Assembly: GCA_963575745.1 (NCBI GenBank)
Contig: CAUYUJ010003614.1
Span: forward strand, 226,501-290,500
Reading direction: 5' to 3'
Length of the DNA: 64,000 bases
DNA from: Prorocentrum cordatum
Lineage: Eukaryota; Sar; Dinophyceae; Prorocentrales; Prorocentraceae
The notes beneath the pieces are model-generated. The model was given only the letters and a program-made list of their open reading frames with translations. It searched no databases and had not been told where the DNA came from. Shown here in pieces: positions 29,945 through 41,789 of the stretch; position 1 is the stretch's first letter; each line of letters starts with the position of its first letter. A program made the position numbers and the translations under genes.

Positions 29945-31225
29945 GACCTCGCTGTCCCTGGGGGGCTGCGATATGCGACACTGTCGCCACTTTCGATGGC
30001 TGCTGGTGGGTCCTGCGGAGTGAGGCACCGCGGGGATCTGAGCTGGACCTCGCCGTCCCTGGGGGGCTGCGATCTGCGACACGGTCGCCATTTTCGAGGG
30101 CTGCTGGTGGGCCCTGCGGAGTGAGGCACCGCGGGGATCTGAGCGGGACCTCGCCGTCCCTGAGGGGCTGCGATCTGCGACACGGTCGCCACTTTCGAGG
30201 GCTGCTGGTGGGTCCTGCGGAGTGAGGCACCGCGGGGATCTGAGCGGGACCTCGCCGTCCCTGGGGGCTGCGATCTGCGACACTGTCGCCACTTTCGAGG
30301 GCTGCTGGTGGGTCCTGCGGAGTGAGGCACCGCGGGGATCTGAGCGGGACCTCGCCGTCCCTGGGGGGGCTGCGGTCTGCGACGCTGTCGCCACTTTCGA
30401 TGGCTGCTGGTGGGTCCTGCGGAGTGAGTCTGACCTCGCCGTCCCTGGGGGGCTGCGCGGCCTGCGGAGTGAGGCGCCGCGGGGATCTGAGCGGGACCTC
30501 GCCGTCCCTGGGGGGCTGCGATCTGCGACACTGTCGCCACTTTCGATGGCTGCTGGTGGGTCCTGCGGAGTGAGGCACCGCGGGGATCTGAGCGGGACCT
30601 CGCCGTCCCTGGGGGGCTGCGATCTGCGACACGGTCGCCACTTTCGAGGGCTGCTGGTGGGTCCTGCGGAGTGAGGCACCGCGGGGATCTGAGCGGGACC
30701 TCGCCGTCCCTGGGGGGCTGCGATCTGCGACACTGTCGCCACTTTCGAGGGCTGCTGGTGGGTCCTGCGGAGTGAGGCACCGCGGGGATCTGAGCGGGAC
30801 CTCGCCGTCCCTGGGGGGCTGCGATCTGCGACGCGTCGCCACTTTCGAGGGCTGCTGGTGAGTCCTGCGGAGTGAGGCACCGCGGGGATCTGAGCGGGAC
30901 CTCGCCGTCCCTGGGGGGCTGCGATCTGCGACACGGTCGCCACTTTCGAGGGCTGCTGGTGGGTCCTGCGGAGTGAGGCACCGCGGGGACCTGAGCGACA
31001 CCTCGCCGTCCCTGGGGGGCTGCGATCTGCGACACTGCCGCCACTTTCACAGGCTGCTGGCGGGTCCAGCGGAGTGAGGCACCGCGGGGACCTGAGCGAC
31101 ACCTCGCCGTCCCTGGGGGGCTGCGATCTGCGACACTGTCGCCACTTTCGAGGGCTGCTGGCGGGTCCTGCGGAGTGAGGACAGCGGGGACCTGAGCGAG
31201 ACCTCGCCGTCCCTGTTGGGGGCTG
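29945..31225. repeat. 101-bp minisatellite, about 12 units
   Basis: Unit: TCGCCGTCCCTGGGGGGCTG, CGATCTGCGACACTGTCGCC, ACTTTCGAGGGCTGCTGG, TGGGTCCTGCGGAGTGAGGC, ACCGCGGGGATCTGAG. Spacing between copies is 100-102 bp, and one copy is deleted around 30420-30480. 101 is not a multiple of three, so the 542-codon minus-strand frame across it is not evidence of coding. Confidence 0.93.
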
Positions 31226-31229
31226 CGTT

Positions 31230-31975
31230 AGTAACCACCACGACGCCCTTATATCTTGATCGGGGCCTGCGAGCCTTCCGGTTGCTGCTCGCAAAACCAC
31301 ATGCGTCCATGTTACGTCGTCGCCCCGTTGCAGCAATCCTGATGTACTCATGCCCCGCATTGCGCAAGGGTTGGGTACGTCGCCAGGGTAATTATTCTGG
31401 CGGGTACCGGTCGTTACCAGAGGGGGGGGGCTCTGGGCTCCAAGTAGTGGTCATGCTTGGGCGGGGTGGGGTTCCTCGGGTCGGGGGCGCGCCGCGGTCG
31501 CAGTGGTATGCGCCCGAGCAGCACTCGATGCCTGCGAGCACAACAGTGGCCTGCGATTCGACCTCGCGCGCTTCGCCTGACAGCACCTGCACGGCACACG
31601 CGAGCACAACCAGTGGCTTGCGAGCGGCCGCTGCACGCCTGCGACAACCACACCGCAGCGCGAGCACAATCTGCGTCGGAATTGTCGCCTGCATCAATGT
31701 CATTTTCGTCGCAACCCTCCGAGTCCCGCCTGAAGGTTCCCCTGCCCTGCAAAGTACCCCGCCGGTTCCCCCGCTGTATGTTCGTGCTCCAAGAAAGAGG
31801 CGATAATAAGCCTGAGCAGCGTCGGAAAGCGCGAAGTAACGAGCTCACAAGATAGCTCGCCGCTAGCCCCTCGCCGCCAGCCCAAGCGAAAAGCACACAT
31901 CGGGCGTAATCCCAAAGAAGTTGCCAAGGTCAATCATTCTGGGCTCCGTCAATATCCATGGAGGACGGAACAATC
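31230..31975. other. No gene recognised
   Basis: Complex sequence with short CGAGCACAAC repeats at 31515-31680. No known protein family seen. Confidence 0.4.
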
Positions 31976-31979
31976 AGAA

Positions 31980-32130
31980 CAGTATATACTGAAACGTTGA
32001 AGGTCTGCGCGAACCTCTTGGACCGGCGCTGGACACCCCTGTCCTGCGTGCGCCAGAGGCGTTGCCGGAGGCGCTCTGAAAAGGAGGGCCCAGCGTGGAC
32101 CCAACAAATCCGTGAAGACCTCCCGGAATC
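31980..32130. repeat. Foldback family 1, diverged copy
   Basis: Left arm GAAGGTCTGCGCGAACCTC-TTGGACCGGCGCTGGA (31998-32034); right arm CAGCGTGGACCCAACAAATC-CGTGAAGACCTC (32091-32122). Pairing is partial. Confidence 0.65.
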
Positions 32131-32189
32131 AATGCTCACCGCCCCTCCCGCTCCGGCCTGCACCTCCTCCTGCTGCCTCCTCCTACGGC

Positions 32190-32400
32190 CTTCCCCGCTC
32201 TCCTCTAGGAGGCCTCCTGGATGGAGTCCGAATCGCGCCAAATGGCCGGTGCATCGCCGATGCATCGGCGACGTCGGCGACGCATCGGCGCCATCGTCCT
32301 GGATACAATCGGGGTCCACATCGAGCCGCATCGCCGATTCATCGGCAGTGCGGCGCGATCCTCCGACCCCAGTTGGAGGGCCAAGGTCCTCGGCCCTCTC
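32190..32400. repeat. Foldback family 2, copy 2
   Basis: Contains GATGCATCGGCGACGTCGG, TCGGGGTCCACATCGAGC, CGCATCGCCGATTCATCGG and GCGGCGCGATCCTCCGACCC, in the same order as 29530-29632. Confidence 0.7.
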
Positions 32401-32514
32401 CGACCGAATAGCTGCCCGCGGCCCGGTAGCGGACGGTTCGCCCAAGGGGTGCCTGCGATGGGCAGCCCAAGGTTCCGGGAAGGGGAGGGGATCAACCAGA
32501 GGAACAGAACACGG

Positions 32515-32680
32515 CATGAACAAATTTTCTCGGAGGTCTGCGCGGATGTTTTGGATCGGCGCTGGACTCACGCGCGGAACGCGCCAGGGGCTGCGCCAGA
32601 GGCGCCGCCAGGGGGCCCAACGCCGATCCAAGGAGTCCGCCCGGACCTCCAAGAGGTTATGTGTAAGCATTTGTTTTGCC
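32515..32680. repeat. Foldback family 1, copy
   Basis: Left arm 32525-32565 (GGAGGTCTGCGCGGATG-TTTTGGATCGGCGCTGGA); right arm 32616-32657, its inverse. The loop holds GCGCGGAACGCGCC. Confidence 0.8.
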
Positions 32681-32734
32681 AAACCACCCTGTGGTGTTGG
32701 CTCCTCGTTTTGAAGACAGCATCCCGCGTCTCCT

Positions 32735-32822
32735 CCTTCCTTCCTCCTCCCTCCCCCTCCTCCCTCCTCCTCCTCCTCCTCCTCCTCCTCCTCCTCCCAC
32801 TCCTCCCCCTCCTTCCTCCTTG
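32735..32822. repeat. (CCT)n microsatellite
   Basis: CCTCCTCCTC tract that stands between foldback family 1 and the 90-bp minisatellite. Confidence 0.9.
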
Positions 32823-32849
32823 CGTCTCACCCACCCAGTACAGCGTCTC

Positions 32850-33640
32850 GTGGCCCCATAGGGAGCTCCACCGAAGGCCCCAATGCCACCGCTCGCATGC
32901 GTCACCCACACCCATTTCGGCACACCCGTCACACGTTTCGCGGCCCCATAGAGAGCTCCACCGAAGGCCCCAATGCCACCGCCCACATGCGTCACCCACA
33001 CCCATTTCGTCACACCCCTCACACGTTTCGTGGCCCCATAGGGGGCTCCACCGAAGGCCCCGGTGCCACCGCCCGCATGCGTCACCAAAGCACATTCTGG
33101 CACACCCCTCACGCGTTTCGTGCCCCCATTGGGAGCTTTACCGAAGGCCACAGTGCCACCGCCTGCATGCGTCACCAACACCCATTACGGCACACCCCTC
33201 ACGCGTTTCGTTGCCCCATGGGAAGCTCCACCGAAGGCGCCAGTGCCACCGCCCGCATGCGTCACCCACACCCATGTCGTCACACCCCTCACACGTTTCG
33301 TGGCCCCATAGCCCATATAGAGCTCCAACGAAGGCCCCGGTGCCACCACCCGCGTGCGTCACACACGCCCATTCGAGAACACCCCTCACGCGTTTCGTGG
33401 CCCAACAGGGAGCTCCACCGAAGGCCCCAGTGCCACCGCCCGCATGCATCACCCACACCCACGTCGTCACAGTGTCACACCCCTCACCCGTTGCGTGGCC
33501 CCATAGGGAGCTCCACCGAAGGCCCCAGTGCCACCGCCTGCATGCGTCACCCACGTACGTTTCGGCACACCCCTCACGCGTTTCGTGGCCCCATAGGGAG
33601 CTCCACCGAAGGCGCCAGTGGCTGCGTTCGCATGCGCCCA
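32850..33640 (+). repeat. 90-bp minisatellite, nine units
   Basis: GAGCTCCACCGAAGGCCCC marks units exactly 90 bp apart, with two steps of 97-98 bp. Unit body: CACCGCCCGCATGCGTCACC, CACACCCATTTCGGCACACC, CCTCACACGTTTCGTGGCCC. The unit length keeps long frames open; no gene is inferred. Confidence 0.93.
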
Positions 33641-34095
33641 CAGCACCCAGTTCGGCACGACCCAAGTGGCTGCTTTCGCATGCGCCCACCGGACAAATTA
33701 TGGCACACACCTCACACGTTTCGTAGCCCCGAATGCGGTGTATACAACGACGGTGCTCACAACTGCATATGGTTGGAGTCCTTCGCCAAGCTAATCTTAT
33801 TCGACCCCCCGCCGGCAGGGCCGGCCGCGCCACTCGCTCCGGGCGACCCGTCCCCCTTGAGCGGCCCCTGCTCCCCCTCCTCCTCCTTCGGCCGCCCTCC
33901 CTGTCCCCTTCCATTTTCCTGCATGGTGGCACAATTCGCTTCAACGGTATCCCCGTGGTCATTGCTCTTCCGCCAGCGCAATTACTCTGCTCGGGCAGCA
34001 CGCCGCGCCCGCAGTGGCCCCCAATTTGAAAAACGACCATCGCGCGGTCGGCGGCGGTCTGAAACAATCAACCTGGCGAAGGGCCCAGCTCAAAA
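33641..34095. other. No gene recognised
   Basis: Complex sequence following the last degenerate 90-bp unit. No supported gene. Confidence 0.4.
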
Positions 34096-34099
34096 CAGC

Positions 34100-34760
34100 T
34101 GGAATAGCGCAGGATATGACCCACGACCATGTCCTTATGAGCAACGCGGCGCGAAAGGGAAGGAGCTCCCTGCGGGGCCGCAGAACGCGTGATAGGTGTG
34201 CCGAAAAGGCCGGGGTGAAAGTTTGTGCTACCCTGCCGCTGAAGGCTTCAGTGGAGCTGCCTGTGAGGCCACGAAGCGTGTGCGGGGTGTGCCAAAATAG
34301 GCGGGGGGGGCCGCGTGTGAGACACTGGCCTTCGGTGGATCGCCCCCGGGTAACAGTCGTTAGCCAGAGGGGGGGAGGGGGGTTCGGGTGGGAGGGTAAC
34401 GGTAACGGCAGCCGCAGCGTGCACATGCCAGAGTGCGTCCGCGCCACAGGCGCATCAATCGCCTGCGCGCACCACAGCATGTAGGGGGGTTCCAGGCCCC
34501 CCCCCCAATACGATCGTTAGCGTTACCCTGGATGGGGGAGGTTGGCCCGAGTAACGAGCGTTACCCTGGGGAGGAATAAAAAACGCTCCCCTATTGGACC
34601 TCGACGTGTTTGACGGGTGTGCCGAAATGGGCGGGGGGAACGCATGCGATACCTGCTACTGAGGCCTCTCGTGGCCCATGGGGCGCCGACACGTGTGAGG
34701 GGTGCGCTGAAATGGGCGACGCGAAACACTGCCACTGAGGCATTCGGTGGAGCTCACGTG
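34100..34760 (-). repeat. Degenerate reverse-oriented relatives of the 90-bp minisatellite
   Basis: GGTGTGCCGAAAWGG and GGCTTCAGTGGAGCT words at 34190-34345 and 34605-34755 are reverse relatives of the units at 32850-33640. A C/G-run-rich spacer lies between. Confidence 0.55.
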
Positions 34761-34764
34761 ATTC

Positions 34765-35490
34765 CGCAACCATGCTCAACCATTGTCTATGATTCTGCAG
34801 CAACGAACCACGGCTGAACATTCTAGAATGTCGAACCTCAGGTTCATATTGATTTGAGGTCCATCCTGTGAAGACCTGCAGGGGCCACTCACCCCAACAA
34901 TTGAACCGTGGTGGGATGCTGCCCTTTTCCAGGGGCAAATTACACGGCCGTTGGCTCGTGAACCCAGCCCTTTGGTGGGGAGGCGCAGAAGGAGCCAAAC
35001 GAGCGCGGGGAGGAGCAGGAGTACAAGCGCAGGGAGCATGAGAAGGAGGAATATTAGGGCGAGGATGGGAGGAGCTGGAGGAGAAGGAAGCATGAGGAGA
35101 ACGTGAATGATGGCAGCGGTGAGGTTTCAGATACCATTTTGCGCATACTGGACAGTTGGCCTTGATTATCATAAACGCTGGTGGGCCCTTTTCTGAGCCA
35201 TGGGGTGGACCATTCACTGGTGCCTATGAAAAGCAAAAGATGCCGACGGCAAAGAGGTGACCCACGCCTCCTCCCATGCTGCAACTCTTCGGATCTAAAC
35301 TCGGAAGGCGATGAACCACATTGAAACGCTTCACGCGTGTACAAACCAACTGACAAATTCGCAACGCTATGCTTCTCGACCGTGCCCCTTGTAAATCGCC
35401 AGCGCGCGTGGATACACTGTGCCGCCACACACTAAACACTATACTTGACCGTAAACGTATGCTGAACACCATGTCCAATAATAACGTGAC
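34765..35490. other. No gene recognised
   Basis: More A/T-balanced complex sequence with an AGGAG-rich piece at 34975-35100. Frames of about 100-200 codons on the minus strand match no family I recognise. Confidence 0.4.
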
Positions 35491-35492
35491 AC

Positions 35493-35523
35493 CCCGCAGG
35501 TGCGGATAAGAGTGAGGCGGCGA
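35493..35523 (-). repeat. Terminal motif T5
   Basis: On the minus strand CGCCTCACTCTTATCCGC, then ACCTGCGGGG. Left boundary of the right cluster, inverted relative to T6. Confidence 0.65.
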
Positions 35524-35559
35524 GGGCGTTGTCAGTCTGCGAGGCTCTGAAGAAGCCCG

Positions 35560-35982
35560 CAACAAGGGCCTAACTTTTCCAACTGTACATAGAGCCCGCC
35601 GCAGGCGCCGAATTTTTCGTTAAAGCAAAATGGGTGGATCGCGGGGTGGGTCGCGGGTGGGTCGCGGGACGGGTCGCGGGTGGGTCGCGGGTGGGTCGCA
35701 GATGGGTCGCGGGAGGGTCGCGGGTGGGTCGCGGGTGGGTCGCGGGTGGGTCCAGGGCTGGGTCGCGGGGTGGGTCGCGGGGAGGAGGGTCGCGGGCGGG
35801 TCGCGGGGTGGGTCGCGGGGTGGGTCGCGGGTAGGTCGCGGGGTGGGTCGCGGGTTGGTCGCGGGAGGGTCGCGGGTGGGTCGCGGGCTGGGTCGCGGGG
35901 TGGGTCGCGGGGTGGGTCTCGGGGTGGGTCGCGGGTGGGTCGCGGGGTGGGTCGGGTCGCAGGGGGGACGACGACAGCAACC

Positions 35983-36021
<39 letters not shown>

Positions 36022-36022
36022 T
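35560..36022 (-). repeat. Module F (reverse) and (CAA)n
   Basis: GCCCGCCGCAGGCGCCGAA, then about 30 units of GGGTCGCGGGT to 35962, then GGGGACGACGACAG and (CAA)n at 35980-36018. It is the exact reverse of the order at 10405-10815. Confidence 0.88.
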
Positions 36023-36946
36023 ACTAGCACATGGGGACACTCCGTTCTCACCAGTGCCAGGGTTTTCATACGACGCCCGCCAATACCCCCACTTTGTGGG
36101 GGGGCCGGTTCAAGCTCTACCACATTTCCAAACGACTCTTCGCCACCACCCACACCCAGCTTCCCGCCCTATGACGTTCGGACACTTCACTTCGTGGCCT
36201 GCGGACGACCGTGGCTACTACACTGGCGCATGGGTACAGTGACTTGTTGTGGTAACATTTTCTGGACGCTAGCTTAGTATACGACTTTTCCCCCTGTTCC
36301 AACAGATGTTTTTCGAGGACCTACGGTGCGATTCGTATGATTTTATGTTGCGCGGTGCTGAAATTCCTAAGAAACCCAATGGTTTTTGAAGATTTCGGCG
36401 TGCGCGCGCGAAGAAAAAACGAATGTGTCCCGCATGGTATTATTTGACAGGGATGATGGCCCTGGCAGGTGCGCAACCGTTGTTGGAGAAGTTCGAAGCA
36501 CGTGAAAAAGTTGCTCGCAAAAGCCCGTTTGACAGAAATGTTTAAAAAGTGTTGGGTTTCCTACAAATCCGCAAAAGCGCGCGGGATGAAATTTTGACAC
36601 TTTTTTTTTTTGTTGAAAAACCATTGGTTTTTTATGTTTGTATGGTAAAATCGCTACGAACAATAAGGTTTTGGAAGGATTTCGTCTTGCGCGCGCGAAT
36701 GTCCACTTTACCTTATTTTCGGCAAGGGATTCTTGAAGTTTGGTTATGTTAGAACAAGAAATGCCATTTTATATTGTTTTTTGCAAGGGAAAGCGGGGGG
36801 GAACAAAACAACCGGATCCGGACCAACCCGTTTTGCCGGAGACTTCCTCACGAAAGTGATGAAAACATGGCTGCGGCCTAGGCGCGGCGAGGGGGCCGTG
36901 CACCAGGGGCCCCAACAATAATTATTCTTTAGAAATAATAATGTTC
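36019..36946 (+). repeat. Module A, copy R1, interrupted
   Basis: Aligns with the other A units except that about 165 bp of unrelated sequence (about 36229-36400) replaces the CGGCCGACGACGACGG segment. Confidence 0.8.
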
Positions 36947-36963
36947 AACAACAACAACAACAA

Positions 36964-37724
36964 TTACTAGCACGTGGGGACACACCGTTCTCACCAGTGC
37001 CAGGGTTTTCATAGGAGGCGGGCAATACCCCCACTTTGTGGGGGGGCCGGTTCAAGCTCTACCAAATTTCCAAACGACTCTTCGCCACCACCCACACCCA
37101 GCTTCCCGCCCTATGACGTTCGGACACTTCACTTCGTGGCATGCGGACGACCGTGGCTACTATTCAGGGCCCCGCGGCCGACGACGACGGCGTGCGCGCG
37201 CGAAGAAAAAACGAATGTGTCCCGCATGGTATTATTTGACAGGGATGATGGCCCTGGCAGGTGCGCAACCGTTGTTGCAGAAGTTCGAAAAAGTTGCTCG
37301 CAAAAGCCCGTTTGACAGAAATGTTTAAAAAGTGTTGGGTTTCCTACGAATCCGCAAGAGCGCGCGGGATGAGATTTTGACAATTTTTTGTTGAAAAACC
37401 ATTGGTTTTTTGATGTTTTTATGTTAAAATCGCTGCGAACACTAAGGTTTTGGAAGGATTTCGTCTTGCGCGCGCGAATGTCCACTTTACCTTATTTTTT
37501 GCAAGGGATTCTTGAAATTTGATTATATTAGAACAAGAAATGTCATTTTCTATTGTTTTTTGCAAGGGAAAGCGGATTACAACAAAACAACCGGATCCTG
37601 TACACACCCTCTTTTCTGAGGCTTCCTCACGAAAATGATGAAAATGTAGCTGCGGCCTAGGCGGCGCAGGGGGGGCGCGCACCAGGGGGCCCAACAATAA
37701 TTATTCTTTAGAATAAATAATGTT
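36964..37724 (+). repeat. Module A, copy R2
   Basis: Intact A unit between CAA tracts. The stem-loop is at 37028-37046 and the conserved 96-codon frame at 37038-37328. Nothing in that frame matches a known domain; it is Arg-rich in the middle and ends in a short hydrophobic piece. Confidence 0.9.
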
Positions 37725-37737
37725 CAACAACAACAAT

Positions 37738-38497
37738 TACTAGCACGTGGGGACACTCCGTTCTCACCAGTGCCAGGGTTTTCATAGGAGGCGGGCAATA
37801 CCCCCACTTTGTGGGGGGGCCGGTTCAAGCTCTACCAAATTTCCAAACGACTCTTCGCCACCACCCACACCCAGCTTCCCGCCCTATGACGTTCGGACAC
37901 TTCACTTCGTGGCATGCGGACGACCGTGGCTACTATTCAGGGCCCCGCGGCCGACGACGACGGCGTGCGCGCGCGAAGAAAAAACGAATGTGTCCCGCAT
38001 GGTATTATTTGACAGGGATGATGGCCCTGGCAGGTGCGCAACCGTTGTTGCAGAAGTTCGAAAAAGTTGCTCGCAAAAGCCCGTTTGACAGAAATGTTTA
38101 AAAAGTGTTGGGTTTCCTACGAATCCGCAAGAGCGCGCGGGATGAAATTTTGACATTTTTTTTTTGAAAAACCATTGGTTTTTTGATGTTTTTATGTTAA
38201 AATCGCTACGAAAACTAAGGTTTTGGAAGGATTTCGTCTTGCGCGCGCGAATGTCCACTTTACCTTATTTTTTGCAAGGGATTCTTGAAGTTTGGTTATG
38301 TTAGAACAAGAAATGTCCACTTTAGCTTATTTTTTGCAAGGGAAAACCGATCGTAACAAAACAACCGGATCCGGACCAACCCGTTTTGCCTGAGACTTCC
38401 TCACGAAAATGATGAAAACGTGGCTGCGGCCTAGGCGCGGCGGGGGGGTCGTGCACCAGGGGCCCCAACAATAATTATTCTTTAGAAGTAATAATGT
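37738..38497 (+). repeat. Module A, copy R3
   Basis: Nearly identical to R2, with the same frames at 37747-38101. It ends in the imperfect hairpin AACAATAATTATTCTTTAG with its inverse, then CAACAAC. Confidence 0.9.
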
Positions 38498-38504
38498 TCA
38501 ACAA

Positions 38505-39452
38505 CCATTTTAAGGCTGTACGCTCTTACTTGCCCGCGAGTCATTCAACACGTATACCCTACACCCTCGATGCCCGCCCTCTTCGTCTTCGATCACACCC
38601 CTTTCGGGGGGATTATTTCTCTTTGCTGGGGCCGGCGGGCTTAGACGTACGGGCAAACCGGAACGGGCGGACAATCCTTCGGGGGCGTACATCTCTCTGC
38701 CCGCCATTGGAATTGGCGCGGGCCCTGCAAGAGGAGGAGGGGAAGAACGAGGGAGAGTGGGAGGAAGGGGAGGGGGAAGGACGAAGGAAGAGGGAATATA
38801 CCACGTTGTGAAGGCGTCCTTGGCGCGCGCGTGGTTCCTGAGCGCCGAAACGCAATTCCAGAATAATTTGTGAGGACGTCGCACGCGAGAGCGCAGTCCT
38901 GAGTACACTGTGAGGAAAACTCGGGCGGAAGCGGGGGCCCTGACTAAGTTGCGAGGAAGTCTCAAGCGGGAGCGCCGTTCCTAAGCAAATTGCACGGAAG
39001 TCTCAGGCGGGAGCGGGGGTCCTCACTAAATTGGGAGGAAGTCTCAGGCGGGAGCGCCGTTCCTGAGCCAATTGCGCGGAAATGTTAAGCAGGAGCGGGG
39101 GAGTAAAATTCGAATAAGTCTCACGCGGGAGCGCCGTTCCCACGTAAATTGTATGGAAGTCTCAGGCGGGAGCGGGGGTCTTGATTACATTGCGAGGAAG
39201 TCTCAAACGGGAGCGCCTTTCCTGAGTAAATTGCGCGGAAGTCTCAGGCGGGAGCGGGGGTCCTGAGTAAAAATCGAGGAAGTCTCAGGCGGGAACCGTT
39301 GTTGTTGTAGCCCGGGGGGCAGGGGCACAGTTTGAGCAGGAAGACTTTCCTTGAGAAAAAACCAGGTGCGAGCCCCGGGGGTGGCACTTCAATCGAAAAA
39401 AAATCAATGCGCACCGGTGGGGGGGGATCAACAATAAATATTCGTCAAGAGA
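38505..39452 (+). repeat. Unit B-C-D, copy 1
   Basis: B 38505-38815 (reverse of 5736-6027); C 38820-39295, units of about 37 nt; D 39300-39452. Its tail resembles that of module A before (CAA)n. Confidence 0.85.
38820..39295 (+). repeat. C minisatellite with strictly alternating units
   Basis: Units share GGAAGTCTCAGGCGGGAGCG and then alternate between a GGGGTCCTGAG type and a CCGTTCCTGAG type through at least nine consecutive units, giving a dimeric repeat of about 75 nt. Confidence 0.9.
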
Positions 39453-39455
39453 GTT

Positions 39456-39456
39456 C

Positions 39457-39498
<42 letters not shown>

Positions 39499-40256
39499 TA
39501 CTAGCACGTGGGGACACTCCGTTCTCACCAGTGCCAGGGTTTTCATAGGAGGCGGGCAATACCCCCACTTTGTGGGGGGGCCGGTTCAAGCTCTACCAAA
39601 TTTCCAAACGACTCTTCGCCACCACCCACACCCAGCTTCCCGCCCTATGACGTTCGGACACTTCACTTCGTGGCATGCGGACGACCGTGGCTACTATTCA
39701 GGGCCCCGCGGCCGACGACGACGGCGTGCGCGCGCGAAGAAAAAACGAATGTGTCCCGCATGGTATTATTTGACAGGGATGATGGCCCTGGCAGGTGCGC
39801 AACCGTTGTTGCAGAAGTTCGAAAAAGTTGCTCGCAAAAGCCCGTTTGACAGAAATGTTTAAAAAGTGTTGGGTTTCCTACGAATCCGCAAGAGCGCGCG
39901 GGATGAAATTTTGACATTAAAAAAAAAACCATTGGCTTTTTGATGTTTTTATGTTAAAATCGTTACGAAAACTAAGGTTTTGGAAGGATTTCGTCTTGCG
40001 CGCGCGAATGTCAACTTTACCTTATTTTTTGCAAGGGATTCTTGAAGTTTGGTTATGTTAGAACAAGAAATGTCCACTTTAGCTTATTTTTTGCAAGGGA
40101 AAGCGGGCCGTAACAAAACAACCGGATCCGGACCAACCCGTTTTGCCTGAGACTTCCTCACGAAAATGATGAAAATGTGGCTGCGGCCTAGGCGCGGCGG
40201 GGGGGCCATGCACCAGGGGCCCCAACAATAATTATTCTTTAGAAGTAATAATGTTC

Positions 40257-40321
<65 letters not shown>
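39456..40321 (+). repeat. Module A, copy R4, with flanking (CAA)n
   Basis: CAA tract 39456-39496, A unit 39497-40254, and a long CAA tract 40256-40321 (about 22 repeats). The conserved 96-codon frame is intact. Confidence 0.9.
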
Positions 40322-40322
<1 letters not shown>

Positions 40323-40657
40323 CACTGGAAGACTGTTCGCTCTTACTTGCCCGTGTGTCATGAAAAACGAATTCCCCACACCCTCGATACCCGCCCTTTT
40401 TGTCTTTGATCACGCCCCCTTTGGGGGGATTCTTTCTCTTTGCGGGGGGCTGCGGGCTTTGACAGGTGGGCAAACCTGAACGGGCGGACAATCATTCGTG
40501 GGCGCACATGTGCCCGCCAGTGGAATTGGTGTGGGCCCTGCAATAAGAGGAGGGAGAGAACGAGGCAGAGTGGGAGGAAGGGAGGAGGAGGGACGAAGGA
40601 AGAGGGAAAACGCCAGGAGAAAAGGAGCGAAGAGGGGGGCAGTTGATTAGAGGCAGG

Positions 40658-40699
<42 letters not shown>

Positions 40700-41600
40700 G
40701 AGCGACAGACAGATAAGAAAGGTAGAGAAACAGAGAGAGAGAGAGAGATGGGAGAGAGAGAGAGAGAGAGCGAGAGAAAGAAATAAAGAGGGAGGAGGCA
40801 GGAGAGGGGAGGGAGAAAGGAGGAGGGAGAGGAGGGAGAGGGGATAGGGCAGAGAGGCGTAAGGATGAGGGAAGAGAGGAGGGAGAGAGAAGGGAGGAGA
40901 GGAGGGAGGAGGGAGGAGGGAGAGGGAGGAGAAGCAGGAAGGTAATAGCGTGAACGTTCGAAGAAGTCCTAGGCGAAAGCGCCGTTCCTGAAGGAAGTCT
41001 CGGGCGGGAACCCACGACGGGCGGGCGATCCTCTGACGGGCGGGTCGGGCGGGTGGGACATTCAAGCAGGATGCCTGAGTATGGCGAGAGCGCGATTCCT
41101 AAGTAAATTGTGACGGCGTCCTTGGCGCAGCGTGTTTCCTGAGCGTCGAAAGCGCGATTTCTGAATACATCGCATGGAAGTCACAAGCGAGAGCTCAAAT
41201 TCTGAATAAAATGTGAAGGGTTCTCTGGCGGGAGCGGAGGTCTTGACTAATTGCGAAGAAGTCTTGATTCACTTGCGAAGAAGTCTCAAGCGGGAGCACG
41301 GTTCCTGAGTAAATCGTGCGGAAGTCTCAGATCGGAGGGGGGTCCTGACTAAATTGCAAGTCACAGGCGGGAGCACCGATCCTGAGTAAATTGTGAAGAA
41401 GTCTCAGGCGGGAGCGGGGGCCCTGAGTAAATTTGGAGGAAGTCTCAAGCGGGAGCTGTTGTTGAGGGATCTGGGGGGCCAGGGGTGCAGTTTGAGCAGC
41501 AAGACTTTCCTTTTCAAAAAACAAGGTGCGAGCGTCGAAGGGCACACTTTGATTGAGAAAAAACCGTATGCACCGGTGAGGGGGGATCAACAATAGTTAT
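40322..41600 (+). repeat. Unit B-C-D, copy 2, with (GA)n insert
   Basis: B 40322-40620 (diverged); GA-rich tract 40650-40940; C units 40960-41455; D 41456-41600. Confidence 0.8.
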
Positions 41601-41659
41601 TCTTCAAAAATGAAAACTTACAACGACAACAGCAACAAAACACCACCACCACCACCGCC

Positions 41660-41690
<31 letters not shown>

Positions 41691-41757
41691 CCAACACCAA
41701 CACCAACAACAACAACAACAACACCAACAACAACAACAGCAACAGCAACAGCAACAG

Positions 41758-41789
<32 letters not shown>

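Noticed and set aside
29732-31360. 542-codon minus-strand frame rich in Arg/Ser/Pro
   Set aside because: It is a translation of the 101-bp minisatellite in shifting phases. There is no domain and no unique sequence of gene-like character.
32221-34192. Plus-strand frames of 501 and 431 codons
   Set aside because: They are produced by the 90-bp minisatellite and adjacent CCT tract. The two frames overlap and neither resembles a known protein.
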